Numbered from the stretch's first letter, positions 1 to 6,117 are shown. The stretch: 6,117 nt of DNA from Acidobacteriota bacterium (GCA_011773795.1 WVWW01000109.1:1-6117), one strand, 5' to 3'. The notes: generated by a model not told the origin, from the letters alone. Program-made: numbers and translations.

Positions 1-357
1 CGCCTCCGGGCTGCCCGACGCCGCCAACGCGAGGGTCAGCGCGAAGAGCAGGATCTGACACACCGCGATCCAGCCTCGGCGCCGCCCGAGCCAGGGGATC
101 GAGAACTTGTCCATCAGCGGCGACCACAGCATCTTGAAGGTCCACGGCGCGTGGGCCAGCGTGGTCAGCCCGACGATGCGGATGTCGATGCCCTCGCTGC
201 GCATCCAGTCCGGGATCGAGATCCAGACGAGTCCGAGGGGGAGGCCGGAGGCGAACGAGAGCAGGATGACCGCACCGCTACGGCGATTGGAAAACGCGTG
301 GCCGACGGCCGTGAGCATGCGCTGGACGGGACCCTGCGTTGGGGGAGATTCGGTCAC
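1..357 (-). CDS. ampG: AmpG-like MFS permease, N-terminal part (cut by window edge)
   Basis: Only the first 119 codons are present; the gene continues past base 1. AmpG family members are inner-membrane permeases of the major facilitator superfamily that import anhydromuropeptides for peptidoglycan recycling. The visible part matches the E. coli AmpG N-terminus as I remember it: FASGLPL at residues 35-41 in the first membrane segment (about 27-49), a second segment ending in FKMLWSPLMD (74-83), and the family signature GRRRGW (91-96) before a third segment (about 95-113). The chosen start is GTG at 357-355, with GGAG four bases upstream (365-362). It gives a 25-residue cytoplasmic lead, close to the family norm. 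An in-frame ATG at 420-418 would add 21 residues that look unlike the family and has a GGAG only three bases away. The family is secure. The substrate is less so, because the residues after GLPL (GLVWISIPDW) differ from E. coli and distant PAT-family relatives carry other cargo. Confidence 0.85.
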   Translation of the reverse strand, partial: MTESPPTQGPVQRMLTAVGHAFSNRRSGAVILLSFASGLPLGLVWISIPDWMRSEGIDIRIVGLTTLAHAPWTFKMLWSPLMDKFSIPWLGRRRGWIAVCQILLFALTLALAASGSPEA

Positions 358-474
358 GCGACTCCATTCTATCCCGGAACTCCGCCCGTGAGTGAGCCGC
401 CGGTCAACGGGACAGAACATTGTCTCCGGGCGGGGCGGCGTCAATCGCGATCGACTGGCATCATGAGTCGCGCC

Positions 475-489
475 GGCCGACGTTCGGCC
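475..489 (+). repeat. short inverted repeat before the M1 peptidase RBS
   Basis: GGCCGA (475-480) and its exact reverse complement TCGGCC (484-489) flank the 3-base loop CGT. The repeat ends two bases before the GGAGG at 491. If formed in mRNA, the hairpin would sit next to the Shine-Dalgarno site without covering it. In DNA of this GC content a 6-bp stem can arise by chance, so any function is speculative. Confidence 0.35.
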
Positions 490-490
490 C

Positions 491-500
491 GGAGGTGGAG
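491..500 (+). promoter_or_regulatory. ribosome binding site fixing the TTG start of the M1 peptidase
   Basis: The purine stretch contains GGAGG at 491-495, seven bases before the TTG at 503. No ATG or GTG in the same frame is better placed, and starting at this TTG gives a complete signal peptide. The site therefore decides in favour of the rare TTG start. Confidence 0.75.
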
Positions 501-502
501 AT

Positions 503-2344
503 TTGAATCGTACGGTGCGTTGCCTGGGATTCGTCCTGATCGCGGCTCTCGTCGTGGGTTGCTCCGCTGCGCCCGAGCGCGACCCGCACTCGTTCAGCCG
601 GCCCGACGAGGTCGTCGTGCGTCACCTGAGCCTCGATCTCGACGTGGACTTCGACACCCGTACGCTGTCCGGTACGGCGACGCTGACGATCGAGAATCTC
701 ACCGGGGCCACGGCTCTGTGGCTGGATACCTGGGACCTGAGCGTCGACTCCGTCGATCTCGGCAGCGAAGATGCGACCACGCTGTACCGCTTCGTCGAGG
801 CCAAGCCGCACCTCGGACAGTCGTTGATGATCGATATCGAGAGGGACACGACGACCGTTCGCGTGCACTACTCCACCGCTCCCACGGCCCAGGCCTTGAT
901 GTGGGTCGAGCCGCCGCAGACCGCGGGCGGGCAGCACCCGTTCCTGCTCTCGCAATCGCAGACCTGTCTCGCACGTTCCTGGATCCCGCTACAGGACAGC
1001 CCCGGCGTGCGCATGACCTACGACGCCACGATCCGCGTGCCCCCGGGACTGATGGCGCTGATGAGCGCCGAGAATCCGACCGAGATGAGCGCCGACGGGG
1101 TCTACACGTTCGACATGCCGCAGCCGATCCCGTCGTACCTGCTCGCGCTGGCCGTCGGCGACATCGCGTTCCAGTCGCTGGGCGAGCGCACCGGCATCTA
1201 CGCCGAACCGGAGGTCATCGAGCGCGCGGCCTGGGAGTTCGCCGATGCGCAGAAGATGCTCGAGGCTTCCGAGGAGCTCTACGGCCCGTACCGCTGGGGT
1301 CGCTACGACATGATCGTGCTGCCGCCGGCCTTCCCGTTCGGCGGGATGGAGAACCCGCGGCTGACGTTCCTGACGCCGACCGTGCTGGCGGGGGATCGCT
1401 CGCTGGTCGCGCTGATCGCGCACGAGCTGGCCCACTCCTGGTCCGGCAACCTGGTGACCAACGCGACCTGGAACGACTTCTGGCTCAACGAGGGATTCAC
1501 CAGCTACTTCGAGTACCGCATCATGGAAGCGCTCTACGGGCGCGAGCACACGGAGATGCTGTGGCTGCTCGGTCAGGGCAGCCTGGCCGGCCTGATGGAA
1601 GACGAGGACCCCGCAGACACCCGCCTGCGTGTCGATTACACCGGACGCAATCCCGACGACGTCCCCAGTGTCGTCTACGACAAGGGCGCCCTCTTCCTGC
1701 GGCTGCTCGAAGAGCGTTACGGCCGGATGGAGTGGGACGCGTTCCTTCAGGACTACTTCGAGCGCTACGCCTTCGGCACCGTGACCACGGAGATTTTCCT
1801 CGACGACCTCCGCGCGGCGTTCGGTGACCAGGACGCATGGCTGGAATCTTCGATCGAACGATGGGTCTTCGGTCCCGGCTTGCCCGACGACGCGCCGCGG
1901 ATCGTTTCACCGGCCTTCGCGGAGGTCGAGCAGTACCTCGCGACCTGGCTGGGCGGCGGGCCGCTCTTCGTCGATCCGGGCTGGTCGAGTCACCAGTGGG
2001 TGCATTTTGTACGCGCGCTTCCCGAGGACCTGTCGCTCGAGCGCATCGAGCAGCTCGATAACGCTTACGGCCTGACCGACGCGGGGAATGCCGAAGTCCT
2101 GACCACCTGGCTGGTCCACACGTTGGGCGCCGGATACGAGCCTGCGTTCGCGTCGATGGAAGCGTTCGTCACCAGCATGGGTCGGGCCAAGTTTCTGGTC
2201 CCGCTGTACCGTGCGTTGTGCGAGACACCGAAAGGCTGTACCCGGGCGAGCGAGCTGTTCGACCGGGCGAGACCGAGCTACCACCCGGTCTCCGTCGGCG
2301 CCGTTGAGCGCGTGTTCGCGGCCGCTCAGGGGGCCGGATCCTGA
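503..2344 (+). CDS. M1 zinc aminopeptidase lipoprotein, leukotriene A4 hydrolase type
   Basis: A 613-residue metallopeptidase predicted to release N-terminal amino acids from peptides outside the cytoplasm. The start is TTG with a strong upstream GGAGG. Residues 1-20 form a lipoprotein signal peptide with lipobox VVGC, so Cys20 should be lipidated. Domains: an N-terminal beta saddle (about 38-210) with the SQSQ stretch whose Q153 lies where this family binds the peptide N-terminus; a catalytic domain (about 211-460) with GGMEN at 280-284, the zinc motif HELAH at 307-311, the third zinc ligand Glu330 in NEGF, and the likely catalytic Tyr392 in VVYDKG; and a helical C-terminal domain (about 470-610). 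GRAKF, with Arg561 and Lys563, matches the carboxylate-binding Arg and Lys of human leukotriene A4 hydrolase, and HPV near the end also matches. All key residues are present, so the enzyme should be active as an aminopeptidase. Epoxide hydrolase activity is not implied. The next gene starts 24 bases later, consistent with an operon. Confidence 0.95.
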   Translation: MNRTVRCLGFVLIAALVVGCSAAPERDPHSFSRPDEVVVRHLSLDLDVDFDTRTLSGTATLTIENLTGATALWLDTWDLSVDSVDLGSEDATTLYRFVEAKPHLGQSLMIDIERDTTTVRVHYSTAPTAQALMWVEPPQTAGGQHPFLLSQSQTCLARSWIPLQDSPGVRMTYDATIRVPPGLMALMSAENPTEMSADGVYTFDMPQPIPSYLLALAVGDIAFQSLGERTGIYAEPEVIERAAWEFADAQKMLEASEELYGPYRWGRYDMIVLPPAFPFGGMENPRLTFLTPTVLAGDRSLVALIAHELAHSWSGNLVTNATWNDFWLNEGFTSYFEYRIMEALYGREHTEMLWLLGQGSLAGLMEDEDPADTRLRVDYTGRNPDDVPSVVYDKGALFLRLLEERYGRMEWDAFLQDYFERYAFGTVTTEIFLDDLRAAFGDQDAWLESSIERWVFGPGLPDDAPRIVSPAFAEVEQYLATWLGGGPLFVDPGWSSHQWVHFVRALPEDLSLERIEQLDNAYGLTDAGNAEVLTTWLVHTLGAGYEPAFASMEAFVTSMGRAKFLVPLYRALCETPKGCTRASELFDRARPSYHPVSVGAVERVFAAAQGAGS

Positions 2345-2368
2345 ACAAGGGCCGATCCGCAGGTTAGC

Positions 2369-3004
2369 ATGACCGATATGTCCGACCAGGAATCACCGCA
2401 CGACCCGTCGGCCCTCCCGGCCGCCGAGACCCCGGCCGATCCGGCCGTCGCGGCTCCGGCTGCCTCGAAGGTGGGTGGCGCCGAGCCGGAGGTCGAGCAC
2501 GACTTCGTCGCCGACGGCGTCGACTACCCGCTGCATCCCAACTGGATGCTCGCGTCGCGTCTGTCCGGCGGGATCGCCGCCGTGATCGTCTGCGGCGCCA
2601 GCCTCATCGGCCTGTTGATCGCGGTGTTCGCGTCGCGCTGGCGCGGACCGACCGTGCTGCCGGCGTTCCTCGGCTGGCTCGTGTTGTTCGTGCTGTTCGC
2701 GCTCTGGACGCAGATCGGACCCGCGCTACGCTACAAGCGCCGGCGCTACCGGCTCAACGAGACGGGGTTACGCATCCGCCGCGGGCTCGTCTGGCAGACC
2801 GAGATCTCGGTCCCGTACTCGCGAATCCAGCACACCGACGTGTCGCGCGGGCCGATCGAGCGCTGGTTCGGGTTGTCGACGCTGATCGTCCACACGGCAG
2901 GCACGGAGAACGCGTCGATCTCGCTCGACGGGTTGCCCGCCCCACGTGCCTACCGCATCCGCGACCTGCTGCTGACCGAGGTGGAGACCGACGATGCCGT
3001 CTGA
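2369..3004 (+). CDS. ydbS: membrane PH-domain protein, YdbS type
   Basis: A 211-residue membrane protein with one bacterial PH-like domain (bPH_2, formerly DUF304). Residues 1-45 are rich in Ala and Pro and probably disordered. Two membrane segments follow (about 66-89 and 95-118), then a basic turn, YKRRRYRL (122-129), and the PH-like module (about 123-203) with the family pattern VPYSRIQHTDVSRGPIERWFGLSTL and a following TAG. The start is ATG 2369, with AGG five bases plus upstream at 2361. An in-frame ATG at 2378 lacks a well-placed site. It lies 24 bases after the peptidase gene and overlaps the next gene by 11 bases, so the pair is probably translationally coupled. In Bacillus subtilis ydbS-ydbT is a SigW-controlled pair linked to resistance to antimicrobial peptides made by related bacilli. 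That role is known there and only inferred here. Compared with YdbS from Bacillus, the long N-terminal Ala/Pro leader is extra. Confidence 0.88.
   Translation: MTDMSDQESPHDPSALPAAETPADPAVAAPAASKVGGAEPEVEHDFVADGVDYPLHPNWMLASRLSGGIAAVIVCGASLIGLLIAVFASRWRGPTVLPAFLGWLVLFVLFALWTQIGPALRYKRRRYRLNETGLRIRRGLVWQTEISVPYSRIQHTDVSRGPIERWFGLSTLIVHTAGTENASISLDGLPAPRAYRIRDLLLTEVETDDAV
2983..2986 (+). promoter_or_regulatory. ribosome binding site of the YdbT-type gene, inside ydbS
   Basis: GGAG lies seven bases before ATG 2994, within the last codons of the preceding gene. It supports ATG 2994 over the in-frame ATG at 3006, which would avoid the overlap but has no such site at good distance. Confidence 0.65.
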
Positions 3005-4511
3005 GATGCTGGGTCAACCGCAGCGGTTGCACCCCGTATCGCTCCTCTTCACGCTGTGGTCCTTCGTGCGCGGCATGATCGTCCCGCTGATCGTGGTCAT
3101 CTTCCTCGGTGGCGGCACGGGCTACGAGTTCTTGTTCGCGCTGGCCATCGTTCCCGCGATGATCGCGGCGGTGGTGAAGTACGCGTTCTACCGTTACCGG
3201 CTCGGCGACGACGAGATGATGGTCCGTGAAGGCGTGCTGACGCGGAACGAGCGCCACATCCCGTACGCGAGGATCCAGAACATCAACCTCGTCCAGAACC
3301 CGTTCCACCGCGCCCTCGGAGTCGCCGAGGTGCACATCGAGACGGCATCGGGCACCAAGCCCGAGGCGATCATCCGGGTCCTGTCCCTCGACAGGATCGA
3401 TGCGATCCGCGAGCTCGTGTTCCGCGATCGCGCGCAGGGCGAGACCGTGTCCGCCGAGGGTCAGGAAGAAGGCGCCGAGCGATTACTCGAGCTGTCCACG
3501 CGCGAGCTGGTCCTGCTCGGCCTGATCTCCAACCGTGGGATGGTCGTGATTGCGGCCGTGATGGGGGTGATCTGGCAGTTCGACGTCTGGGACTTCGACT
3601 GGGAGGCGATCGCCAAGCAGGCCGCCGACAGGGCCCCCGAGGTCACCGAGAGGCTGGGTCTCGTCGAACGACAAGGGCTGGCCGCCTCGATCCTCCTCGG
3701 CGCGCTTTTGATCTTCGTGGGCGTCCTGTTCATGAAACTGTTGTCGATCCTCTGGGCACTGTTTCGTTTCCACGGCTTCACCCTCGATCGCGGTGTACGC
3801 AACCTGCGCGCACGCTACGGGTTGCTCACGCGCTACACCGCGGCGATCCCGAGTCACCGGATCCAACTGCTGTCCTCACGCACGACCCCGCTGTATCGAT
3901 TGTGGAACCGTGTCGGCGTGCTGGCCGAGACCGCGGGCGGGGGAACGGGCAACGAGGGTGAGGGGCAAAGCGAGACGCACCGCCTGTGGCTCGCGCCGAT
4001 CCTCTCTTCCGGCAGGGCCGACGCGTTCAACCACGCGATCCTCCCCGACGTCGATCTCTCCGATGCGACGTGGAACCGGCTCCCGGTGCGTGCCCGCAGC
4101 CGTATCCGCAATCGCGGCTTCTTTCTTTCGGCCGTGATCTCGATCGCGACCGTCGCGTTCCTCGGTTGGTGGTCGCTTGCGGTCCTCGTCGTGACGTTCG
4201 GCTGGTCGGCCCTCCACGCCGCGATGTGGTGGAAGCATGCCGCGTGGACGGTGGTTGCCACGGCGATCGCGTTCCGCAGCGGCTGGTGGACACGACGGAC
4301 CAGCATCGTCCGGTTCGCCAAGATCCAGACGGTCTCGCTGGCGCAGACACCTTTCGACCGGCGGCACGAGATGGCCCGGGTGTCGATCGATACCGCCGGC
4401 GCGGGCAAGGCGGGCCACAAGATCCACGTCCCGTTCCTACCCCACGCGGTCGCCGTCGAGCTCCACGAGAGATTGGCCCTCGAGGCCGCGCGGCGCAGCT
4501 TCCGCTGGTAG
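2994..4511 (+). CDS. ydbT: multi-PH-domain membrane protein, YdbT type
   Basis: A 505-residue polytopic membrane protein built from three repeats of a membrane hairpin followed by a PH-like (bPH_2) module. It opens with LHPVSLLF (12-19), typical of YdbT proteins. Membrane segments lie at about 20-40, 45-65, 180-196, 229-257, 376-392 and 393-412. The PH-like modules span about 66-144, 260-345 and 416-495. Each carries the same core: an Arg-Ile-Gln or Lys-Ile-Gln stretch (93-95, 289-291, 443-445), then a short strand, a proline-containing turn (NPFHR, TPLYR, TPFDR) and a strand ending in ETA or DTA. A charged linker (145-170) separates repeats one and two. The reading frame overlaps the YdbS-type gene by 11 bases, and GGAG at 2983 supports ATG 2994. 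The two proteins probably form a complex in the cytoplasmic membrane. In Bacillus the pair protects against membrane-active peptides; the biochemical role of the modules is not established. No truncation or frameshift is seen. Confidence 0.9.
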   Translation: MPSEMLGQPQRLHPVSLLFTLWSFVRGMIVPLIVVIFLGGGTGYEFLFALAIVPAMIAAVVKYAFYRYRLGDDEMMVREGVLTRNERHIPYARIQNINLVQNPFHRALGVAEVHIETASGTKPEAIIRVLSLDRIDAIRELVFRDRAQGETVSAEGQEEGAERLLELSTRELVLLGLISNRGMVVIAAVMGVIWQFDVWDFDWEAIAKQAADRAPEVTERLGLVERQGLAASILLGALLIFVGVLFMKLLSILWALFRFHGFTLDRGVRNLRARYGLLTRYTAAIPSHRIQLLSSRTTPLYRLWNRVGVLAETAGGGTGNEGEGQSETHRLWLAPILSSGRADAFNHAILPDVDLSDATWNRLPVRARSRIRNRGFFLSAVISIATVAFLGWWSLAVLVVTFGWSALHAAMWWKHAAWTVVATAIAFRSGWWTRRTSIVRFAKIQTVSLAQTPFDRRHEMARVSIDTAGAGKAGHKIHVPFLPHAVAVELHERLALEAARRSFRW

Positions 4512-4517
4512 TCCTTC

Positions 4518-4548
4518 AAAAAAGCTGAAAACGGGCCCGGAGGGCCGT
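4518..4548 (-). terminator. hairpin plus T-run, terminator-like on the minus strand
   Basis: Bases 4531-4538 (ACGGGCCC) pair with 4542-4548 (GGGCCGT) through seven base pairs with one bulged G and a GGA loop. On the plus strand the hairpin is preceded by A-runs (4518-4523 and 4528-4531) and is followed by no T-run, so it is a poor intrinsic terminator for the PH-protein operon. Read on the minus strand the same bases give a GC hairpin followed by TTTT and then TTTTTT, which is the usual terminator order. No minus-strand gene ends nearby, so it may stop antisense transcription or simply be a leader hairpin. Confidence 0.4.
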
Positions 4549-4611
4549 CCTAGACAAGAGCCCGCGGTCGTGCGTACCTTAGTCGTCCCCGAACATTCCG
4601 GGTCCGCTGTA

Positions 4612-4615
4612 GGAG
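4612..4615 (+). promoter_or_regulatory. ribosome binding site fixing the start of the ClpX-like gene
   Basis: GGAG (within AGGAG) ends five bases before ATG 4621. The reading frame stays open far upstream into the preceding gene, so this site is what identifies the true start. In-frame GTG codons at 4570 and 4615 have no comparable site. Confidence 0.8.
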
Positions 4616-4620
4616 TGGGC

Positions 4621-5712
4621 ATGCGACCGCGCGAAATCGACGAATTCCTGAAGACCGACGTGATCGGCCAGGAGGAAGCCCTGCGCTTCGTCTCCGTGGC
4701 GATCTTCAAGCACCTGCAGGGCGAGCGCTTCGGCAACCTGATGCTGATCGGCAACTCCGGCACCGGCAAGACGACGATCATGCGGGCGATGGAGCGGCTC
4801 TACTCCGAGCATCCCGAGTTCCAGAAGTACCGGGTCGTGATCATCATGAACGCGAACACGTTCGCCACCGACGAGGGCATCATCGACACCCGGGCGTTGT
4901 TCGAGAATCTCGAGGAGCGTGCCCGCCGGATCCTCGGCAAGGACGCGACACCCGAAGAGATCGCGCTGCACATGGAGCACGCCACGGTCTGTCTCGACGA
5001 GATCGACAAGGTCTCCGGCATGGTCGGCGGCAAGCCCTACGTCACCGGCATCAACATCCAGCAGGCGCTGCTGACGCTGATCGAGGGCGAGCGCGTCGTC
5101 TGGCCGATCAAGAAGGCGGACGGGTCGATGCACCGCGCCGACATCGACACGGGCAAGATGCTGTTCCTCTGCGCCGGCGCGTTCGAGACGCTGTACGACC
5201 AGGTGTTCAAGCGCGTCACGTCGCCGACCAGCCGCGTCAAGCTGCCCACCGAGACCGTCGTCCGCGACGGCGAGGTCCAGATCCGCGAGTACTTCACCCT
5301 GCGCCACCACTTCAAGCAGGAGGACCTGTTCGACTACGGCATGCAGCCGCAGTTCCTGTCGCGCTTCGACAACTCGATCATCCTCGAGGACCTCGACGCC
5401 GAGATGCTGTCGCAGATCTTCGTCGGGCCCGAGGACTCGGTATTCCGGATGTCCAAGGCGTTCTTCAAGAAGACGGGGATCGAGCTGGAGATCGACGAAG
5501 CCGCGACCCGTCGCGTGGCCGAGGCCGCGGCGGAGGCGCGCCGCATCGGTGCCCGTGCGCTCAAAGAGGTCTGGGGCCGCATCATCAAACAGTACGAGTT
5601 CGACCCCGAGAACCGGCCCGAGGTCAAGCCCCACGGGGACGGCTTCCGTTTGGTCATCGACGATGCAATCGTCCTGGACGCGCTCAAGTCACCCATCGAG
5701 ACGTTCGGCTAG
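4621..5712 (+). CDS. ClpX-like AAA+ ATPase without zinc domain, pore aromatic or ClpP loop
   Basis: A 363-residue AAA+ ATPase of the HslU/ClpX branch. It starts at ATG 4621 behind a good AGGAG and begins REIDEFLKTDVIGQEEAL, like the ClpX core after its zinc domain. Walker A is GNSGTGKT (44-51), Walker B is VCLDEIDK (123-130), IQQALLTLIEG (146-156) matches the ClpX helix after Walker B, and MLFLCAGAF (180-188) matches the sensor-1 strand. Arg248 in FLSRF is the likely arginine finger, and GAR (310-312) is the sensor-2 motif before a small C-terminal domain. So ATP binding and hydrolysis look intact. Missing are the zinc-binding N-domain, the GYVG pore loop (here DEGIID, 84-89), the RKH loop (here KKADGSMHRAD, 164-174) and the IGF loop for ClpP. 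About 15 extra residues (62-76) lie between Walker A and the pore-loop region. It probably remodels a protein or complex without degrading it. Partner and substrate are unknown; the next gene, six bases on, is a candidate partner. Confidence 0.85.
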   Translation: MRPREIDEFLKTDVIGQEEALRFVSVAIFKHLQGERFGNLMLIGNSGTGKTTIMRAMERLYSEHPEFQKYRVVIIMNANTFATDEGIIDTRALFENLEERARRILGKDATPEEIALHMEHATVCLDEIDKVSGMVGGKPYVTGINIQQALLTLIEGERVVWPIKKADGSMHRADIDTGKMLFLCAGAFETLYDQVFKRVTSPTSRVKLPTETVVRDGEVQIREYFTLRHHFKQEDLFDYGMQPQFLSRFDNSIILEDLDAEMLSQIFVGPEDSVFRMSKAFFKKTGIELEIDEAATRRVAEAAAEARRIGARALKEVWGRIIKQYEFDPENRPEVKPHGDGFRLVIDDAIVLDALKSPIETFG

Positions 5713-5718
5713 CGTGAT

Positions 5719-6117
5719 TTGAACACCTCGCTCGCAGCGATCCTGCTCCGCTTCTGGATGGGGCTGATCGGTGCCGCGGCCGGCGGCCTGATGGTCTACC
5801 GCGTCGAGATCATCGATCCGCTGTCACCCGCTTTCAAGACGTTGACCCTCGGGTCGACCTTCGCCGGCCTGCTCGCGCTGTGGCGCTCCGCGGCACACGG
5901 TCACGCGATGGCGCTAGCGGCGGGGTACGCACTTTTCTGCCTCGGCTTCGTCAGCGCCCAGGGCTGGATGGCGGCGTTGTCGGGAACGGTTGTCGCCGCC
6001 GGGCTCGTCGCCGTGATGCTGATCTTCGACCGGCTGGCCGACAGGGTCCCGCTGGGCAAGTTCGTCGTGATCGGGCCCCTGGTCGGCGTGCTGCTGTTCG
6101 CCGCCACGCCGATGATG
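5719..6117 (+). CDS. polytopic membrane protein of unknown function, N-terminal part
   Basis: The frame runs open for 133 codons from TTG 5719 to the window edge, so the gene is incomplete. I do not recognise the family. About five hydrophobic segments are visible (5-27, 41-56, 64-80, 84-103, 115-128), with short charged loops such as YRVEIIDP (27-34) and FDRLADRVPLGK (103-114). The start is uncertain. TTG lies six bases after the ATPase stop and has no clear ribosome binding site, which suits translational coupling. The first in-frame ATG (5758) falls inside the first hydrophobic stretch and would cut it. Codon use, with G or C in the third position in nearly every codon, supports real coding. 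The close spacing suggests co-expression with the ClpX-like ATPase. Function cannot be given; it could be a membrane anchor, transporter or sensor. Confidence 0.7.
   Translation, partial: MNTSLAAILLRFWMGLIGAAAGGLMVYRVEIIDPLSPAFKTLTLGSTFAGLLALWRSAAHGHAMALAAGYALFCLGFVSAQGWMAALSGTVVAAGLVAVMLIFDRLADRVPLGKFVVIGPLVGVLLFAATPMM

Larger units (their letters stand above)
358..502. promoter_or_regulatory. divergent intergenic spacer, AmpG-like gene / M1 peptidase
   Basis: This 145-base spacer separates two divergently read genes, so it should hold the promoters of both. I see no convincing sigma-70 pair. On the minus strand TAGAAT (371-366) resembles a -10 box, but TTGACC further upstream is 30 bases away, which is too far. 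On the plus strand TTGTCT (420-425) has no matching -10 box. A 6-bp inverted repeat, GGCCGA / TCGGCC with a 3-base loop, lies at 475-489 directly before the ribosome binding site of the peptidase gene. It could fold in the leader RNA or be an operator half-site pair. The spacer also holds small palindromes around 446-454 (CGCGATCG region). Which of these matter cannot be told from one sequence. Confidence 0.45.
4512..4620. other. intergenic gap between the YdbT-type and ClpX-like genes
   Basis: This 109-base gap holds a hairpin with a flanking A-tract (described separately) and the ribosome binding site of the ATPase gene. The gap is long enough for a promoter, so the ATPase and the membrane protein after it may form a separate transcription unit. 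No -35/-10 pair stands out. Confidence 0.5.

Noticed and set aside
107..391. 94-codon plus-strand open frame over the AmpG-like gene
   Set aside because: The minus-strand frame shows clear AmpG signatures (FASGLPL, GRRRGW), so this is its shadow.
366..408. minus-strand TTGACC and TAGAAT as a sigma-70 promoter for the AmpG-like gene
   Set aside because: The two elements are 30 bases apart, far from the usual 16-18, and no other pair improves on them.
151..1827. 558-codon open frame on the plus strand overlapping the peptidase gene
   Set aside because: The translation is Arg-rich, low-complexity shadow sequence with no motif. The other frame encodes an unmistakable M1 peptidase with all catalytic residues.
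3854..4519. 221-codon minus-strand open frame opposite the YdbT-type gene
   Set aside because: The composition is biased, with no domain, and it lies wholly against a well-supported gene. No ribosome binding site was recognised.
4237..4620. upstream extension of the ATPase frame, overlapping the YdbT-type gene
   Set aside because: The extra 128 residues are Arg/Ser-rich shadow of the YdbT-type gene, and AGGAG before ATG 4621 together with the ClpX-like beginning marks the real start.
4579..5634. 351-codon open frame on the minus strand opposite the ATPase gene
   Set aside because: It is rich in Leu, Val, Asp and Glu in the way an antisense frame of a GC-rich gene is, and has no recognisable motif. 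The terminator-like hairpin just beyond its end is noted, but the plus-strand AAA+ gene explains the region.

Overview
The window is a gene-dense, high-GC (about two-thirds G+C by eye) bacterial chromosomal segment. It contains six protein-coding genes and no visible RNA gene, CRISPR array, insertion sequence or phage gene. An AmpG-type permease (peptidoglycan recycling across an inner membrane) and a lipoprotein with a clear lipobox suggest a Gram-negative lineage. The GTG and TTG starts and the composition would fit high-GC groups such as Acidobacteriota, Myxococcota or related phyla, but the sequence alone does not settle this.

Layout. On the minus strand at the left edge lies the N-terminal 119 residues of an AmpG-like MFS permease (1-357, cut by the window). 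A 145-base divergent spacer separates it from a plus-strand run of three tightly packed genes: a secreted M1 zinc aminopeptidase lipoprotein of the leukotriene A4 hydrolase type (503-2344), a small two-helix membrane PH-domain protein of the YdbS type (2369-3004), and a larger membrane protein with three PH-like modules of the YdbT type (2994-4511). The two PH genes overlap by 11 bases. A 109-base gap with a hairpin follows, then a ClpX-like AAA+ ATPase (4621-5712). Six bases later comes a polytopic membrane protein of unknown function (5719 to the window edge).

How they may work together. The first plus-strand genes all act at the cell envelope: the lipoprotein peptidase trims peptides outside the cytoplasm, and YdbS/YdbT-type proteins are membrane proteins that in Bacillus are linked to resistance to membrane-active peptides. 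The divergent AmpG-like gene also fits an envelope theme. This grouping is inferred from adjacency only.

The item most worth a second look is the AAA+ protein. Its ATPase core is clearly ClpX-like, with Walker A, Walker B, arginine finger and sensor 2 all present. It lacks the zinc-binding N-domain, the aromatic GYVG pore loop, the RKH loop and the IGF loop that docks ClpP. It therefore probably is not a ClpXP unfoldase, and it sits directly before an unknown membrane protein.
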